Assembly: GCA_014529385.2 (NCBI GenBank)
Contig: CM043970.1
Coordinates: forward strand, 47,519,779-47,583,778
DNA from: Adiantum capillus-veneris
Lineage: Eukaryota > Streptophyta > Polypodiopsida > Polypodiales > Pteridaceae
Reading direction: 5' to 3'
Length of the DNA: 64,000 nucleotides
The notes beneath the pieces were generated by a model. The model made no database searches and had not been told where the DNA came from. It saw nothing but the letters and a program-made list of their open reading frames with translations. Positions within the stretch are counted from its first letter, which is position 1, and every line of letters starts with the position of its first letter. This document shows, piece after piece, positions 12,601 through 23,358 of this stretch. Position numbers and translations under genes: made by a program.

Positions 12601-13997
12601 AATAATGCAGCTTTTACCTCAGGCATGTCTACATTCAACGTAAACATTCTGCCCACACATTTGCCCTCTATGATCAGCTTACAGCCATTCTGGAAATCTT
12701 TTACATAACAGCCATTTGGATTGAAGCGAACCTGCAAACCTTGCTCAACCATTTGTCCAACAAAAACAAGATTCTTTGTAATGTTTGGGACATGAAGTAC
12801 ATCTGCTAAGTACTTTGATTTCCCACTCTTCGTATTTAGAGGTATGTCCCCTACATGAGCAATGGGGTGAGCTGTGTCATCTCCTGTCTGCACATAGCCT
12901 GACACATCTTCTTTGTGCATATCTCTAAACCACTCTCATTGAGACGTCATGTGATTAGAGACACCTGAATCCACATACCAAACATCATCTTGGGTGGAAT
13001 TCTCTGCAGTCATTGTATTCATTACATGTTGCATAACAAACATGCGCTCATTTTTGCTGTCATCTACATCTCTGCTAGTAGATGCATAGTGGCCTTGTTC
13101 TCTCTTTCTACTTGCTTTTCCCTTTGGACAGTCACGTGACATGTGACCTCTTTCACCACAAGTCCAACATTCTCTACTATCTGGAGTATGTTGCTGCCTG
13201 CTTGATCCTGCACCACGACCTCTTTGACTCCCCCTGCTTTGAGACTGGTTTCCCCTGCCACCTGTATTGTTTTGATTTGATTGACCTTCCAGAAATTGGC
13301 CCCTGCAACCCCTTGGGCCTCGACCACGACCTCTACCTCTACCTCTGTTGGAGTTAGAATAGAAGGCCTGTTCAGAATTATTTCTGCCATGAGAAGAAGA
13401 TGTGTCAAGGTTCTTCTCCTCAAGAATAAGCATAGAAATCAAATCTTGGAACACGGGGATGTCGTCTCTTGTATTCATGGAAGACCTAAAATGTACATAC
13501 TCATCTCCTAGACCATCCAAGCATGCACGGACAATGTCATCGTCTTCCACTGAGACTTTAATAGATCCAAGAGCCTCAATGATACTCTTGATCTTCAAGG
13601 CATAATCATTGATTGAGAGGTTGTTCCTCTTAACCTGATTTAGCTCCGACTTTAGTTGAAGCTTCCTGGCCTTGGTGTTCACCTCGAACACTCTGCCTAA
13701 GTTTCTCCATGCAATGGCGGGGGTTTCAGCATCCTGTAGATAGCCCATCATGCCATCTGTGATGCTCATAGACAGCCAATACATCACTTTGCTCTGGCCT
13801 TGTTGCCAGTCCCTCAAAGCTTTCCTTTGTTCTACTGTAGCATTTGCCTCGGGAATCTCTGGTTCCTTTTCATTGTCTCCTTCTACATAGTCCCAATAAC
13901 CTTTTCCTTTTAGGAAATTTGTTATTCTGAACTTCCATGCAGGGTAGTTATTTTTCTCAAGCTTCTCAGTAACAATCTGATTGAAACCGTCAGACAT
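9660..13997 (-). pseudogene. Copia A1 gag-pol polyprotein, disrupted
   Basis: Encodes gag, protease, integrase, reverse transcriptase (RT) and RNase H in copia order. Gag ends in a zinc knuckle ([14 protein letters not shown]); the protease reads DSGV where its sisters have DSGA. Integrase shows [21 protein letters not shown] and a mutated YTPEHNGLAERKNR (sisters: PQQNG). RT has YVDDL, and RNase H ends near STEAEYRG/CDNLSS. Compared with A2 and A3 there are four lesions: a stop after MTSQ at about 12933, a 1-bp deletion at about 11140, an 11-bp deletion at about 10727 between short ATACT repeats, and CAG-to-TAG at about 10054. The frame's last codons read into the 3' LTR. It cannot produce a full polyprotein. 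Confidence 0.95.
9688..9702 (-). promoter_or_regulatory. Copia A1 polypurine tract
   Basis: On the minus strand GAGCTCGAGGGGGAG lies immediately before the 3' LTR TG. This is the expected plus-strand primer for reverse transcription. The same sequence is present in A2 and A3. Confidence 0.9.
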
Positions 13998-14319
13998 CTT
14001 GAAGCACTAAGACAAAATAGCTGCAATGTGCAAAAACCTGCAAATCTGCTGAACCTGCTATCGTGGTTCCTGTAACGCTTTCTACACTTAACGAGTGTCC
14101 ACAATCAAGCGTACATACAGCCACTGTACTTGTACAGTAAATCTCTGTATACTGCACTCTGGTCGTGGATTGCGAACGAAGGGATTGTGATGCTCTTGCT
14201 CTCTTAGCCTCTCTTGCCTGCACCAGGCTCTGATACCATGTAAAGAATGAGGATGCAAGAGAGCTACACAAGACAAGCACAAAGCACACAGAGATGGAAA
14301 GCTTCTTCTTCTTCTTCAC
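13990..14319 (-). CDS. Upstream ORF in copia A1 LTR/leader, 109 aa
   Basis: This frame starts inside the 5' LTR with a lysine run (from the GAA block) and a hydrophobic stretch, SISVCFVLVLCSSLASS, that looks like a signal peptide or membrane segment. It crosses the primer-binding site and ends in a TGA overlapping the gag start (ATGTCTGA arrangement). An identical frame exists in A2. In A3 a ~17-bp deletion shortens and uncouples it. It may act as a translational-control uORF rather than make a stable protein. Whether transcription starts upstream of it is unknown. Confidence 0.4.
   Translation of the reverse strand: MKKKKKLSISVCFVLVLCSSLASSFFTWYQSLVQAREAKRARASQSLRSQSTTRVQYTEIYCTSTVAVCTLDCGHSLSVESVTGTTIAGSADLQVFAHCSYFVLVLQDV
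14227..14238 (-). promoter_or_regulatory. Copia A1 primer-binding site
   Basis: TGGTATCAGAGC on the minus strand, directly next to the 5' LTR. It is complementary to the 3' end of initiator tRNA-Met, the usual primer of plant copia elements. Confidence 0.95.
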
Positions 14320-14560
14320 AGAAAAGAGAGTACAAAATGACTAAGTGCTATAGCTGAAAAGTAGCACATATGTACATGCGGTCACTAAGTGTGAACTCGC
14401 TAGAAGCGTACTAGGCTGGCACTATAAGTGTAGTCCAGCTGTAGAATCACTGGCAGAGATCCTCCGTGTCGATCACCGAACGCGCCAATGAGTAAATGCC
14501 GTAAGCGGCCAAGACCCGTAGTGGATGCCAGCTCAAGGTGTAGAGCTCGACATCTCAACA
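14239..14560 (-). repeat. Copia A1 5' LTR (322 bp)
   Basis: Matches the 3' LTR at 320 of 322 positions. Its outer end meets the TGAAG target duplication at 14561. Confidence 0.96.
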
Positions 14561-16707
14561 TGAAGTAGTCTTCGGGTTGACGGCGGGCGAGGTGGTCTTT
14601 CAGTGCTTCGAGTGCCTTTTGGTATTTGATTTTGCATTCTTTTTCTGGCACTTGCAAAAATTGCATGGTAACTCTGTTTTTCAGTTCCACAGCCGAGTAT
14701 CCCACAAATCTTGACGTGAGGTTGCTTATCACCGGAGCAAATATCTTCATTCGCCAGGTGAAGAAGCTTGTGTAGAATGCCTCCTCAAAAGCGAGCATAT
14801 TATGCGAGGGTAGGAACATGCAACGTGCATAAAATCCATAAAGAATTTCCTCTGAGGGTTGCCCACTTAGATCATAGCAAAGGCCTTTGTTCCCTTCCAA
14901 GAATGAGAGCCAGGGGGCTCCTGTCTGCTCAGGATCATTGAAAACCTATATGCAAGTGAGTAGCATCCTGCAGATCTTATATAGCATTGCACAGGAGAGA
15001 TCTGGCAGACTCTTGAAGAATGTCATGGCGCGTGCTAGGGTTTTCACCATGTATTCTTCTGTTGCTTGGCCTCTCTGTGGAGCTGGCAGCCTGGGAAAAT
15101 TTAGCCATGTTGGCCTTTTCCTCTGCAGTGCTTCTGTCCTTACTCGAGGTACATGACAAAATGTCAGATATTTTTGTAAGGCCACAGGTGCTCTTGTGAA
15201 CAGAATCAGGTATCTTGGATTCTTGTTCAGCTAGCTTAGCCTCCACTTCGGGTGGTCTTTATCTGCGCCATCTTCTTGCATATCCTTGTATAATCTTTCC
15301 TTTACCTGTAAGAGTTCTACCTTGATGAGAGGGTATGGTAGGGATTGTTGGTGCCATTGAGCATTGATTGATTGGGAGTGAGTTGAGTGACATTGATAGA
15401 GTGTAAAACTCTCAACTCCCAATCCATAGCGGCCTTCCACTGCTCATCTTCCTCTAAGGTGATCTTCTCTTTCAGTGCGTCCTCTTCAACCTTTGACATC
15501 TGGACCATTGGCACTGTATCTTTGTTTGTAATTTGGACGTGAAAGTCTTCGTCACCACTCGGCTCTGCTGTAGACTTCGTCTCAAAGTCAGCAAATGAGA
15601 CCGAGGGGATGTCCATTTGGGGCGGCTCTGAAGTGCCTGCCTCTTCCTGTGTATCGGGCTTTCCATCTCTGAGGAGTTGATTCATTCTTTTCAGTTCTGC
15701 AATTTTCTTAAGGAGTTCCTCCTCTCTTTGGACCCGCATCAGTGCCAGGTTTCTGCGTTGTGACTGTTCAAGCTTCAACTCCAGTTCTAAATCTCTGTTT
15801 TTCTTTTCAAGTGCCTTGTACACTTCATCTATTCCCTTGATCGAGGCCACGACTGGATTTTCTCTTATTTGCCGCAAGAAAGTGGCCTGATCATTGATTC
15901 TTTGTTCGGAATATTGGAGAGAAGAGTTAGTGACATCTAACTGTACTTGAATTTTTTGAGCTGACAGAGAGGTGGTAAGAAGTTCGTTTGTCACTTCTGT
16001 CAGCTGCTCATCTTTCACTTTGTATGCATCAGCTAATTTAGTAAGGAGGTCACCCAACTCCTCCATTTCCTTCTGTTGTCCCAGGCTATCTGATGCCGTT
16101 CTGCTTCAGTCTTTAGCTCTTGTACTTGCCTTTGGAGATCAGTGATAGTGGCCATCCTATCATCGAGATCTCCTTGAAGAGAATCGATGACCATTTCTAG
16201 TTCTTTGGCTTTTGTACTGCGGTCGAAGGTTGTTGAGCGGAGTTTTTCCGTCATGACTTCCATCTGCCTTGCATACTCGTTAACTTGTAAAATCACTTTG
16301 TCATTGGACTGCCACTCCTCTTGTCTTGCGAGTTGTGATGTGCTGGCAGCCTCCTGTGTTGCTTCTTGCTGTGATGTAGGTGCTGGTGTTTTTGTAGAGG
16401 TGGATGGTTGTTCTTCTCCTTGCCCATCCTGAGGCTTTGATACCTCGTCAGTTTCTGGTTGAGTGGAAGTAATCTGTGTGGTCTCAATCCTTACCATTTC
16501 TTCGGTTGCAGGCCTTTCTGCCTTCTTAGTCTCGGTTTCTTTCTCATGTGTAGTGGTTTGCTCTTTTTCTGTATCTTCCTCTTTTTCAGTTTCATCCGCC
16601 GGCTTGTGAGTTTCCTCGGCTGTTTGCTTTGGTTCTGGTTTAGCTTCCTTTTCCTCATGTTGTTCGGTGTGGTCATCGCGATTATTTACAGCTGGGAAAA
16701 ATTTCAA
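14561..16707 (-). pseudogene. Decayed coiled-coil ORF (probable retroelement accessory protein)
   Basis: I do not recognise the family. Minus-strand frames at 16707-16033, 16066-15317, 15440-15231 and 15185-14561 look like one coding region broken by frameshifts plus a TAG at about 14946. The N-terminal third is very rich in E, K, T and Q (an acidic, probably disordered segment). The middle has long heptad-like stretches (ELKTEAERHQIAWDN, LELELKLEQSQRRNLALM), predicted coiled coil. The C-terminal ~150 residues are more globular (YGFYARCMFLPSHNMLAFEE, FFTWRMKIFAPVISN). Copia A1 is inserted a few codons before its stop. A polypurine tract and LTR-like edge follow at 9330-9313, so it was probably the last ORF of an LTR element, comparable in position to the extra ORFs of Gypsy-2. 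Confidence 0.5.
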
Positions 16708-17861
16708 CTTTTTTGCAAACTTGGCTTTATAGGCTTGAAGTATAGGCCAATTACATGCTCTGAGGGAAATATGGGCTCAATTGGATGCACAGGTTGAAGA
16801 TGGTACTAGATTTTGGCTTTAGGTCTCTGACACAGTAGAGATAAAGGAAATTTGAGATTTTGAACTCCAAATTGACTCAAAATTGGCTAGTGGGCTTATC
16901 ACAACATGTGCTTTGGATGTATGATGGTCAATTATCAAAATTCCCCAATTTTGACCAAAAAGTAAATAATCGCGATTATTAACTTTTCTTCCAAAATTGA
17001 CATTTTTTTGGCATACATTGGTTCTAGGCATCGTATAGAGCTTGGGTATGAATTGTGAGGTAATTTGGATTAAGAAAAGTTGTTCATAACCCAAATTTTG
17101 GCTTACACAGACTTCTTTGCGTTTTTTGGCAATTTGCAAGTAATGGGTGGTCATTTTGGCTCATACTTGATTTTTGGCATGTAATAGGTGTGTACACATG
17201 ATAGGTGAGGTGAATTGACACTTTCCAAGCAAAAATGATGCAAAAGTAAATAATCACGATTATTTACTATAGTGACAAAAACTTTGCAAATCTCACAAAT
17301 TTTGACCTAGACATGTTTCATACACCTAATACAAGTCCTAAATTAAATTTGATCAAGTTTTTGTCATGCCGGCATCACTTTGTGCTTTGTCCACTCTGAA
17401 ATCACCGTTTTTTGTAATTACTCTGTCTGTTGGGTTGGTCGATCAACCGTGAGGCTTTGGACTTGTCCGTAACATAGTCGTGAAGCTACCTGTCCAATTC
17501 TGGCTCATTTGGAGTCAGTTTGGCCTCGTATGTCGAATTTGACGCTTTGTAACCTTCGATCCATTTTTTGCTTTTCGAGGGTTTTAATTGATGGATTTCA
17601 CCAAACCAATCATATACATTGTATATGAACCTCATTAGCAAGCCATCTGTGGAGTCAGGTCAGAATTCTGGCCTTTTCCAAAAACCCTAATTTCTCTACT
17701 GGCGACCCCCTTGACCCCAACCGAATTGTCATCTGATGGTATGGAGAGGCTCTATTATGTTAGGACATGCTATGGTTCAAATCCCATCCGATTTGGTCAA
17801 GCTGGCAAGCCGCTATGGTCAGTTTTAGGTCGTAGGTCTTCGTGCACTGAAAATGGCATGA
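16708..17861. other. Gene-free stretch
   Basis: Noncoding and AT-rich. It contains repeated GTAAATAATC(G/A)CGATTATT blocks near 16961 and 17244, and CGATTATTTACA near 16679. A direct sequence echo with 8263 is noted there. I could not assign it; it may be leader or LTR of the element that carried the coiled-coil ORF. Confidence 0.4.
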
Positions 17862-17865
17862 TGTA

Positions 17866-19951
17866 TGGTCAAAAGTCAAGCTTTGCCGCATTCTTTTGGG
17901 CTTGAGGCCATCATGTGTGCCACTTATGTACTAAATAGGTGTCCTACAAAAGCTTTGCAGTCTATTACTCCATATGAAGCATGGAATGACAGGAAGACTT
18001 CTATTGAGCACATGCGTTTTTTGGCTGTTTGGCATATGCTTTGGTGCCACAAAGACAACAAAGAAATTGGATGATAAGGGGGTCAAATGTATTTTGGTTG
18101 GTTATAGTGCAGAAAGAAAAGGTTACACGTTGTATCATCCACAAACAAAGTGTATTTTGGTTTCACTCGATGTTGTGTTTGTGGAAGATTCTATTCAACC
18201 CTTACTGTAATGTACTAGAGACAATAATGTAAGCTCACATGACATTTATGACACTTTGTTGCCTCTTTTCAGTGGTGGAAGTACGAATGTAAATTCTAAT
18301 GAGGCAAAAATATAGCCTATGGGGGTTTCTGAAAATGTTAGAGATTAGCCTATTACTGATGTAGATGTACATGATGTACTTGATGAGGAAAGGGATGAGA
18401 ATGAGCAGGCTAGAGGTATGCCTAAATGGATGGTGCATACTTTGCGTGATAGTAAATTGGATGCATCTTTGTCTAGTTGTACTTGTTCAGGTTCTTGCCA
18501 TGCATCTTATGCATCAGATTGTTATGCTTTGGTTGAGTCTAGCTTACATGATGTTGAGGAACCTTTCTCTTTTGATGAAGCACACAATCCAAAAAATTGG
18601 ATGGCTGTCATGCAATTAGAATATGGTGCACTTATAGAAATGACACATGGACTTTATGTGGTTGCTTCCAAGAAAAAAGGCCATTGGTACGAAGTGGATT
18701 TACAAGTTGAAACGCAAGCCGGATCGTGAGATTGATCGCTATAAGGCTCGACTTGTTGCAAAGGGTTATGCACATAAAAAAGGCATCGATTATGAAGAGA
18801 TGTTTACTCCCACTTGTTGTATGAAGACTATGCGTTTTCTATGTGCATTCGCAACTCATTCTGGTTGGGATGTACATCAATCAGACATTGTTACTGCTTT
18901 CTTGAATGGTGACAGCGATGAGGAAGTTTATGTAATGCAGCCTCGCGGTTTTGTCAAAAATTGACAAGAGAATAGTGAATGTAGCAAAGCTTTGTATAGG
19001 TTGAAGCAATCTCCTCGTGCTTGGTATGAGAAGGTTGACACTCATTTGGTCAAACGAGGCTTTTATAACAGTCCAACAGAAAGCACATTGAATGTAAAGC
19101 ATGAGGGTGATGTACTTCTCATTGTGGTTCTTATGTAGATGATTTGTTGATCACTAGAACAAACGAGAGACATATTGCTGAATTTAAGGCTGATTTGAAT
19201 GCTACTTTCAAGAAATTGCTATGTAAGTTTGGACTCGAGAATTGCAAACCTATTGCCACTCCCATGGAAGCAAGTTTGAAATTGAGTCTTCATGATGTTG
19301 ATGATCTTGCAGATGTCACTCTTTACCAAAATGCTATTGGATGCCTCATTCATGTATGCAACACGAGGCCAGATATTCAGTTTTCAGTCTCACATGTCAA
19401 CAGATTTATGCATAGCCCAGGGTCTAAGCATTGGCAGGTTGTCAAGAGGAATTTCTGCTACTTGAGTGGCACTTTATCTTGGCTTGTTTTATCCGTCAGA
19501 CTTACATGCTTTTTTGGACTCAGATTGGGCTGGTTGTTTTGACACGCGAGTGTTCACAAGTGGTTTTTTTTTCATGGTTGAGCAAGAAGCAACCTACTAT
19601 GGACACTTCTAGTTGTGAGGCTGAGTACAGGGGAGTCTTCATAGCTATGGTTGAGTGTGTATGGCTCAGACGCCTTATGGCTGATTTGGGTGTTGGCTAG
19701 GATACTGCCAATACTATCTACACTGACAGTTAGAGCGCATTTGCAATTGTGAGGAACCCAATTTTCATGCTCGCACAAAGCACATTGAGGTGCATTACCA
19801 CTATGCCAGGGAGAGGCTCTCAGTAGGAGAGATCAACTTGGCTTATGTGCCAACACAGGACAACCTTGCAGCTCCTTTCACAAAGGCATTGTCTCGTGAG
19901 AAGTTTGAAGCTTTCCGTAAAGCTTTGGGCTTACTCCCCTTTGTAGACTGA
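17866..19951 (+). pseudogene. Copia element D pol remnant
   Basis: Plus-strand Ty1/copia coding relic. It begins abruptly inside integrase (AIMCATYVLNRCPTKALQSI, then [19 protein letters not shown]). RT follows ([39 protein letters not shown]), a YVDDL-coding stretch out of the main frame at about 19128-19150, and RNase H (SWLSKKQPTMDTSSCEAEYR). The tail is SREKFEAFRKALGLLPFVD with a stop at 19949-19951. At least five frameshifts or stops break it. Gag, protease and the integrase core are missing. It is unlike copia A, B or C in detail and is older. Confidence 0.9.
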
Positions 19952-20026
19952 TCATGTCCTCAGGGCATGGAACTTCCCTTTACTCATGTGCCAGCTCTCC
20001 TTCACCGGATCACTCTAGGGGGGATT

Positions 20027-20253
20027 TGTTACCATATACATGTGGTAGTGACGTGTGTGAACACACTTAGGACCGCGGGGGCATTTTTCCCCTCACTAGG
20101 AGGTTTTTTCCCCCGTGCATTGTATATACCCCCATCATTCTAGGGTTATTCATATTTCCATTGGAAACTAAGTAATACACTCTCTGTTGTGTGCCTCGAC
20201 TTTCCTTCGTCTTCTCTAAGCTGTGTGTGTTTTCTGCAACCCTAATTCCAACG
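20027..20253 (+). repeat. Copia D 3' LTR, approximate
   Basis: An A/G-rich tract (TCTAGGGGGGATT) at about 20014-20026 precedes TGTTACCATATACATG, the expected 3' LTR start. The sequence holds TATATACC and runs to about CTAATTCCAACG. No second LTR exists here, so the right edge is a guess. Confidence 0.55.
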
Positions 20254-20764
20254 TACGTTCAATCTGAAAATGAAATGTTGGCATAAATTTTCATTTCAGT
20301 AGTAATTTTGGGGGAAAAAGGGATAAGAAAGTTAGAATATTAGAAATTTCAAATGAGAATTGAAGTTTTTATGATCAAAATGACTATCTTGAGTATGAAA
20401 GTGACTAATTTGTGAATGATTTTGAAATTGTGTGTTAAAATTTGGAAACTTGGTCCCACTGAATTACTATGATTTTTGTTTCTAGACTATGTGTTGGCCA
20501 ATGTGGTGCATAAGTGAAAAAAAGTATTGAAAATATAGCTGAGTGATTGCTTTTGTGATTAAAGGTGTGTGAGGGTGCATTAATTAGTGCGCTTGGGACT
20601 GTTTTGAGTAATAAATAATATTTTTGGAACGCATATAGAGTGAATTAGAATATATTAGTGCAAAAATGGACTACATTAGTAACACTTGGAAGGCTTAGTC
20701 ATGAGTGATTGGCAATACCTTGAGGGGAAGAAGGTTACATTAGAGGCTAGTGAGGCTGTTTGGG
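20254..20764. other. Gene-free stretch
   Basis: AT-rich sequence between the copia D LTR and dispersed repeat copy 2. Nothing recognised. Confidence 0.6.
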
Positions 20765-20928
20765 GCGGGCAACAAGAAGAGTGGCCTCCAAGCACTCTTC
20801 TAGGCTCCCATGCTGCTCAATTGGGTTGGGGTTGGAAAAAACAACAAACACACACACAAACCCACAACCTAACCCTACACAAATTTGGGGCACCACATAG
20901 TTTTGGATGCGAACTAGGACGCGTAGAG

Positions 20929-20982
<54 letters not shown>

Positions 20983-21580
20983 GCTTTGAAACGTATCGGC
21001 AATGATGAAGAAAACACAACTATATATTTAAGAAAGAGAGAGAAAGGGGGAGGGGGTGCTTGTTGCATTAATACCTTCTTACAAATCTGTCATGACAAAT
21101 CAAAGTGAGATTAGTATTTGTTCAACATAGCTTGCGTAAATTTCACCACAACACATCACAAGAAAAGCCACCCCAATCACTGTCTTAAGGCCAGGGGAGT
21201 CCTCTCCACCCTGTCGCCCTCTTACAGTATGTGGGATTTATGGCTAGATTGATGACAACACCAGAGACAAGCTATCAAGAACTTTAACAAAAAACACCAA
21301 GACACTTACGCATCATTGTTGTCCATTACTTCACGTTGGAAGGGAGACAAAGTATCCAAGCTTAGTCCAAATCCACCCTCCTTGATTCAGCGAATGTTGG
21401 GCTTACACTAGTAGGAGAAATGATAGATTTCCTACTCTCAATTGAATGATCACTCTCTCTCTTACAATGGCATAGAGTTCCCTTGCTAATCCCCTATTAC
21501 AACACATGCACATGCATAAGACAATGAGCTTCCACTCAAGAGCTCCTTCTAGAGAGGTTGAGCTTGGCTTCTCAAGCTAT
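20765..21580. repeat. Dispersed repeat DR1, copy 2
   Basis: Direct-orientation homologue of 1690-2450, about 19 kb away. Includes a 50-bp (AG)n tract at 20931-20980 at the same internal position as the tract in copy 1. Long frames through it are made by the AG run and are not real genes. Confidence 0.85.
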
Positions 21581-23343
21581 AGCATAGTGCTCTTGCTTAT
21601 GGCTCCCCCCTTTTGTGCTAGCTACACCCTCCTTTTATAGAAATTTTGAAGGCTAGGGTTACTCCTCTAACCATGGTTGGGTTAGATTTTCAGCAATTTA
21701 TCTAATTTCTTTTGCTTGGAATTATCAAGAAGTTGGTGGGGAAAGAGAGAGGAGAGAAATGGAGGTGATAGGACTTTTCATAGTGGGTTAGTGTTAGTAG
21801 AGTTAGTATTAATTTACAAATGGAATTGGATATTTACAATGGGAGTATCCATGTAGGATACAAATAAGGAAGAAAAACTCTTAAGAGGTAAGAAAAGGTG
21901 GATTTCTTACAAGGTTGATGCTCCAAGTGTCTTGAGTAGGGCCGATTTTGACGCCTGTTGACGGTCCACTAGCTTTGACGGTACATTTTTTCTCCACTCT
22001 TGACCTTCCTTGAGAGACAAGATAATTGAAGCTGAGTAATCAACCACCATGATGCTGTCTTTTAAGAGAAGAGGCTGAATTTTGTGGTTTTTTTGATAGA
22101 TATGGGTAAATTGGAGGAGGAAAAATGAGACTAGGTGGTCAATTTTGGAATGGAATTGTGTGTGGGAGGTATGAATTCACCATGGTTTCTCTTATTCTTC
22201 AAGGTTGAGGAGAAGGTGAGTAGAGTGCAGAGAGGAGTGGTGAGAGAGATGGGAATGATGAGTGGAGAAGTGTGTGTGAAAGAGGAAAATGATAAAGTGG
22301 AAGAGAGAGTGTGGCTGCATAGCATGGGAAAACTGGGGTCCACTAAAAAAATCATAGCTCACAGCTCGTAGCTCAAAAAAATATGAAAAAATTTGAGGCA
22401 AAAGTTCAGCCCACGAGCTACAACTTTTGTTTGTATTACCTTTTCAAATTCGGAGAGCAAGTGAACTTTAAAAATTCAGCAAAACCGACCATTTTTTTCC
22501 ACTGCAAGGTCCTTGTGGGGTTCTTCTTTGGATGATTCTTTTGAATACCTCCAAGAGTGAGCCCTCCATAGTGCATGTATGCATGCCACCTACCCTTGAC
22601 CTTATTTGGTAGGTCTATAATTGAAGATATTGTTGAGATTAGGATATAAGTGAATAGTACAACTAAGAAAATCAAATATTGAGGGGTCTAAAAAATATGT
22701 ACATGTCAAATATAAATAATATAAGTGGAAAAAATATAAAGGGGTCAAAAAAAATCTCTCTCATTATGAGGCTACCATAAAAAGATAAATATTTTTGGTG
22801 TTCTAATTTTTTAGAAAAAAACAAAATAGATGTAGGAAGGGAAAAATCAAAATAGTGAAAAAATATACACATAAATAAAACTAGTTTTTTTGGATTTTTG
22901 TTGGGGTGGAGTTACACCAAATATAAGAGAAGCTTACATGAAAATATTTCTATATGGAATAAAGAGTATGAAAAATGGTAAGAAAAAATTGTGGTAATGG
23001 TGAGGCAATGTACAGAGCATAAATAACACACACCTAGGTAGAAATATTTAAATAAATACCAAAATAATTATGAAAAAATCTTTTATTTAGGCCCCATATA
23101 TAAAGAAATATTTACATACGCATGGGTCATAATATACTTATATATATATTTTTTTATTTTTTTTGGCTCAACTAGCCCAATGACTAGCTAATTGAGGGTT
23201 TTTTAAGAAGATATGGGAAAAGTCCCGTGACTCACGCACGCCAATGTACAGTGAAATGGTAGGGATAGCCACAGTGTTTGGGTGATTTTGGTAGGGTGAG
23301 GTAACTCACTGTGGTAATTACAAAGAGCCGAAAAACGGCTATC
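21581..23343. other. AT-rich gene-free stretch; probably includes the Gypsy-1 3' LTR
   Basis: No coding signal. The right part should contain the Gypsy-1 3' LTR, which would begin on the minus strand at 23344 (TGATAGCCG...). Without a second copy its left end cannot be placed. The rest is A/T-rich with homopolymer runs. Confidence 0.5.
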
Positions 23344-23358
23344 AATAGCCCTCCCCCT
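23326..23358 (-). promoter_or_regulatory. Gypsy-1 polypurine tract and LTR-edge hairpins
   Basis: On the minus strand AGGGGGAGGG (23358-23349) is followed by TGATAGCC, a plausible 3' LTR start at 23344. Two short hairpins overlap here: GGCTAT-TG-ATAGCC (23337-23350) and AGCCG-TTTTT-CGGCT (23326-23340), sharing the CGGCT region. Confidence 0.55.

Larger units (their letters stand above)
9366..14560 (-). mobile_element. Copia element A1, full length (5,195 bp)
   Basis: A complete Ty1/copia retrotransposon on the minus strand. Its two 322-bp LTRs (9366-9687 and 14239-14560) start TG and end CA. A 5-bp target duplication, TGAAG, flanks it at 9361-9365 and 14561-14565. The primer-binding site abuts the 5' LTR and a polypurine tract abuts the 3' LTR. 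The LTRs differ at only two positions, so insertion was recent, yet the coding region has four disabling lesions. It belongs to the same family as A2 and A3 and sits in the 3' end of the decayed ORF at 14561-16707. Confidence 0.97.

Noticed and set aside
17711-17905. 64-aa frame before copia D integrase
   Set aside because: No similarity to integrase until about 17866; the upstream part looks noncoding.
22131-22401. Short frames of 60-80 aa in the AT-rich stretch 21.6-23.3 kb
   Set aside because: Low-complexity, no domain, no sign of conservation.
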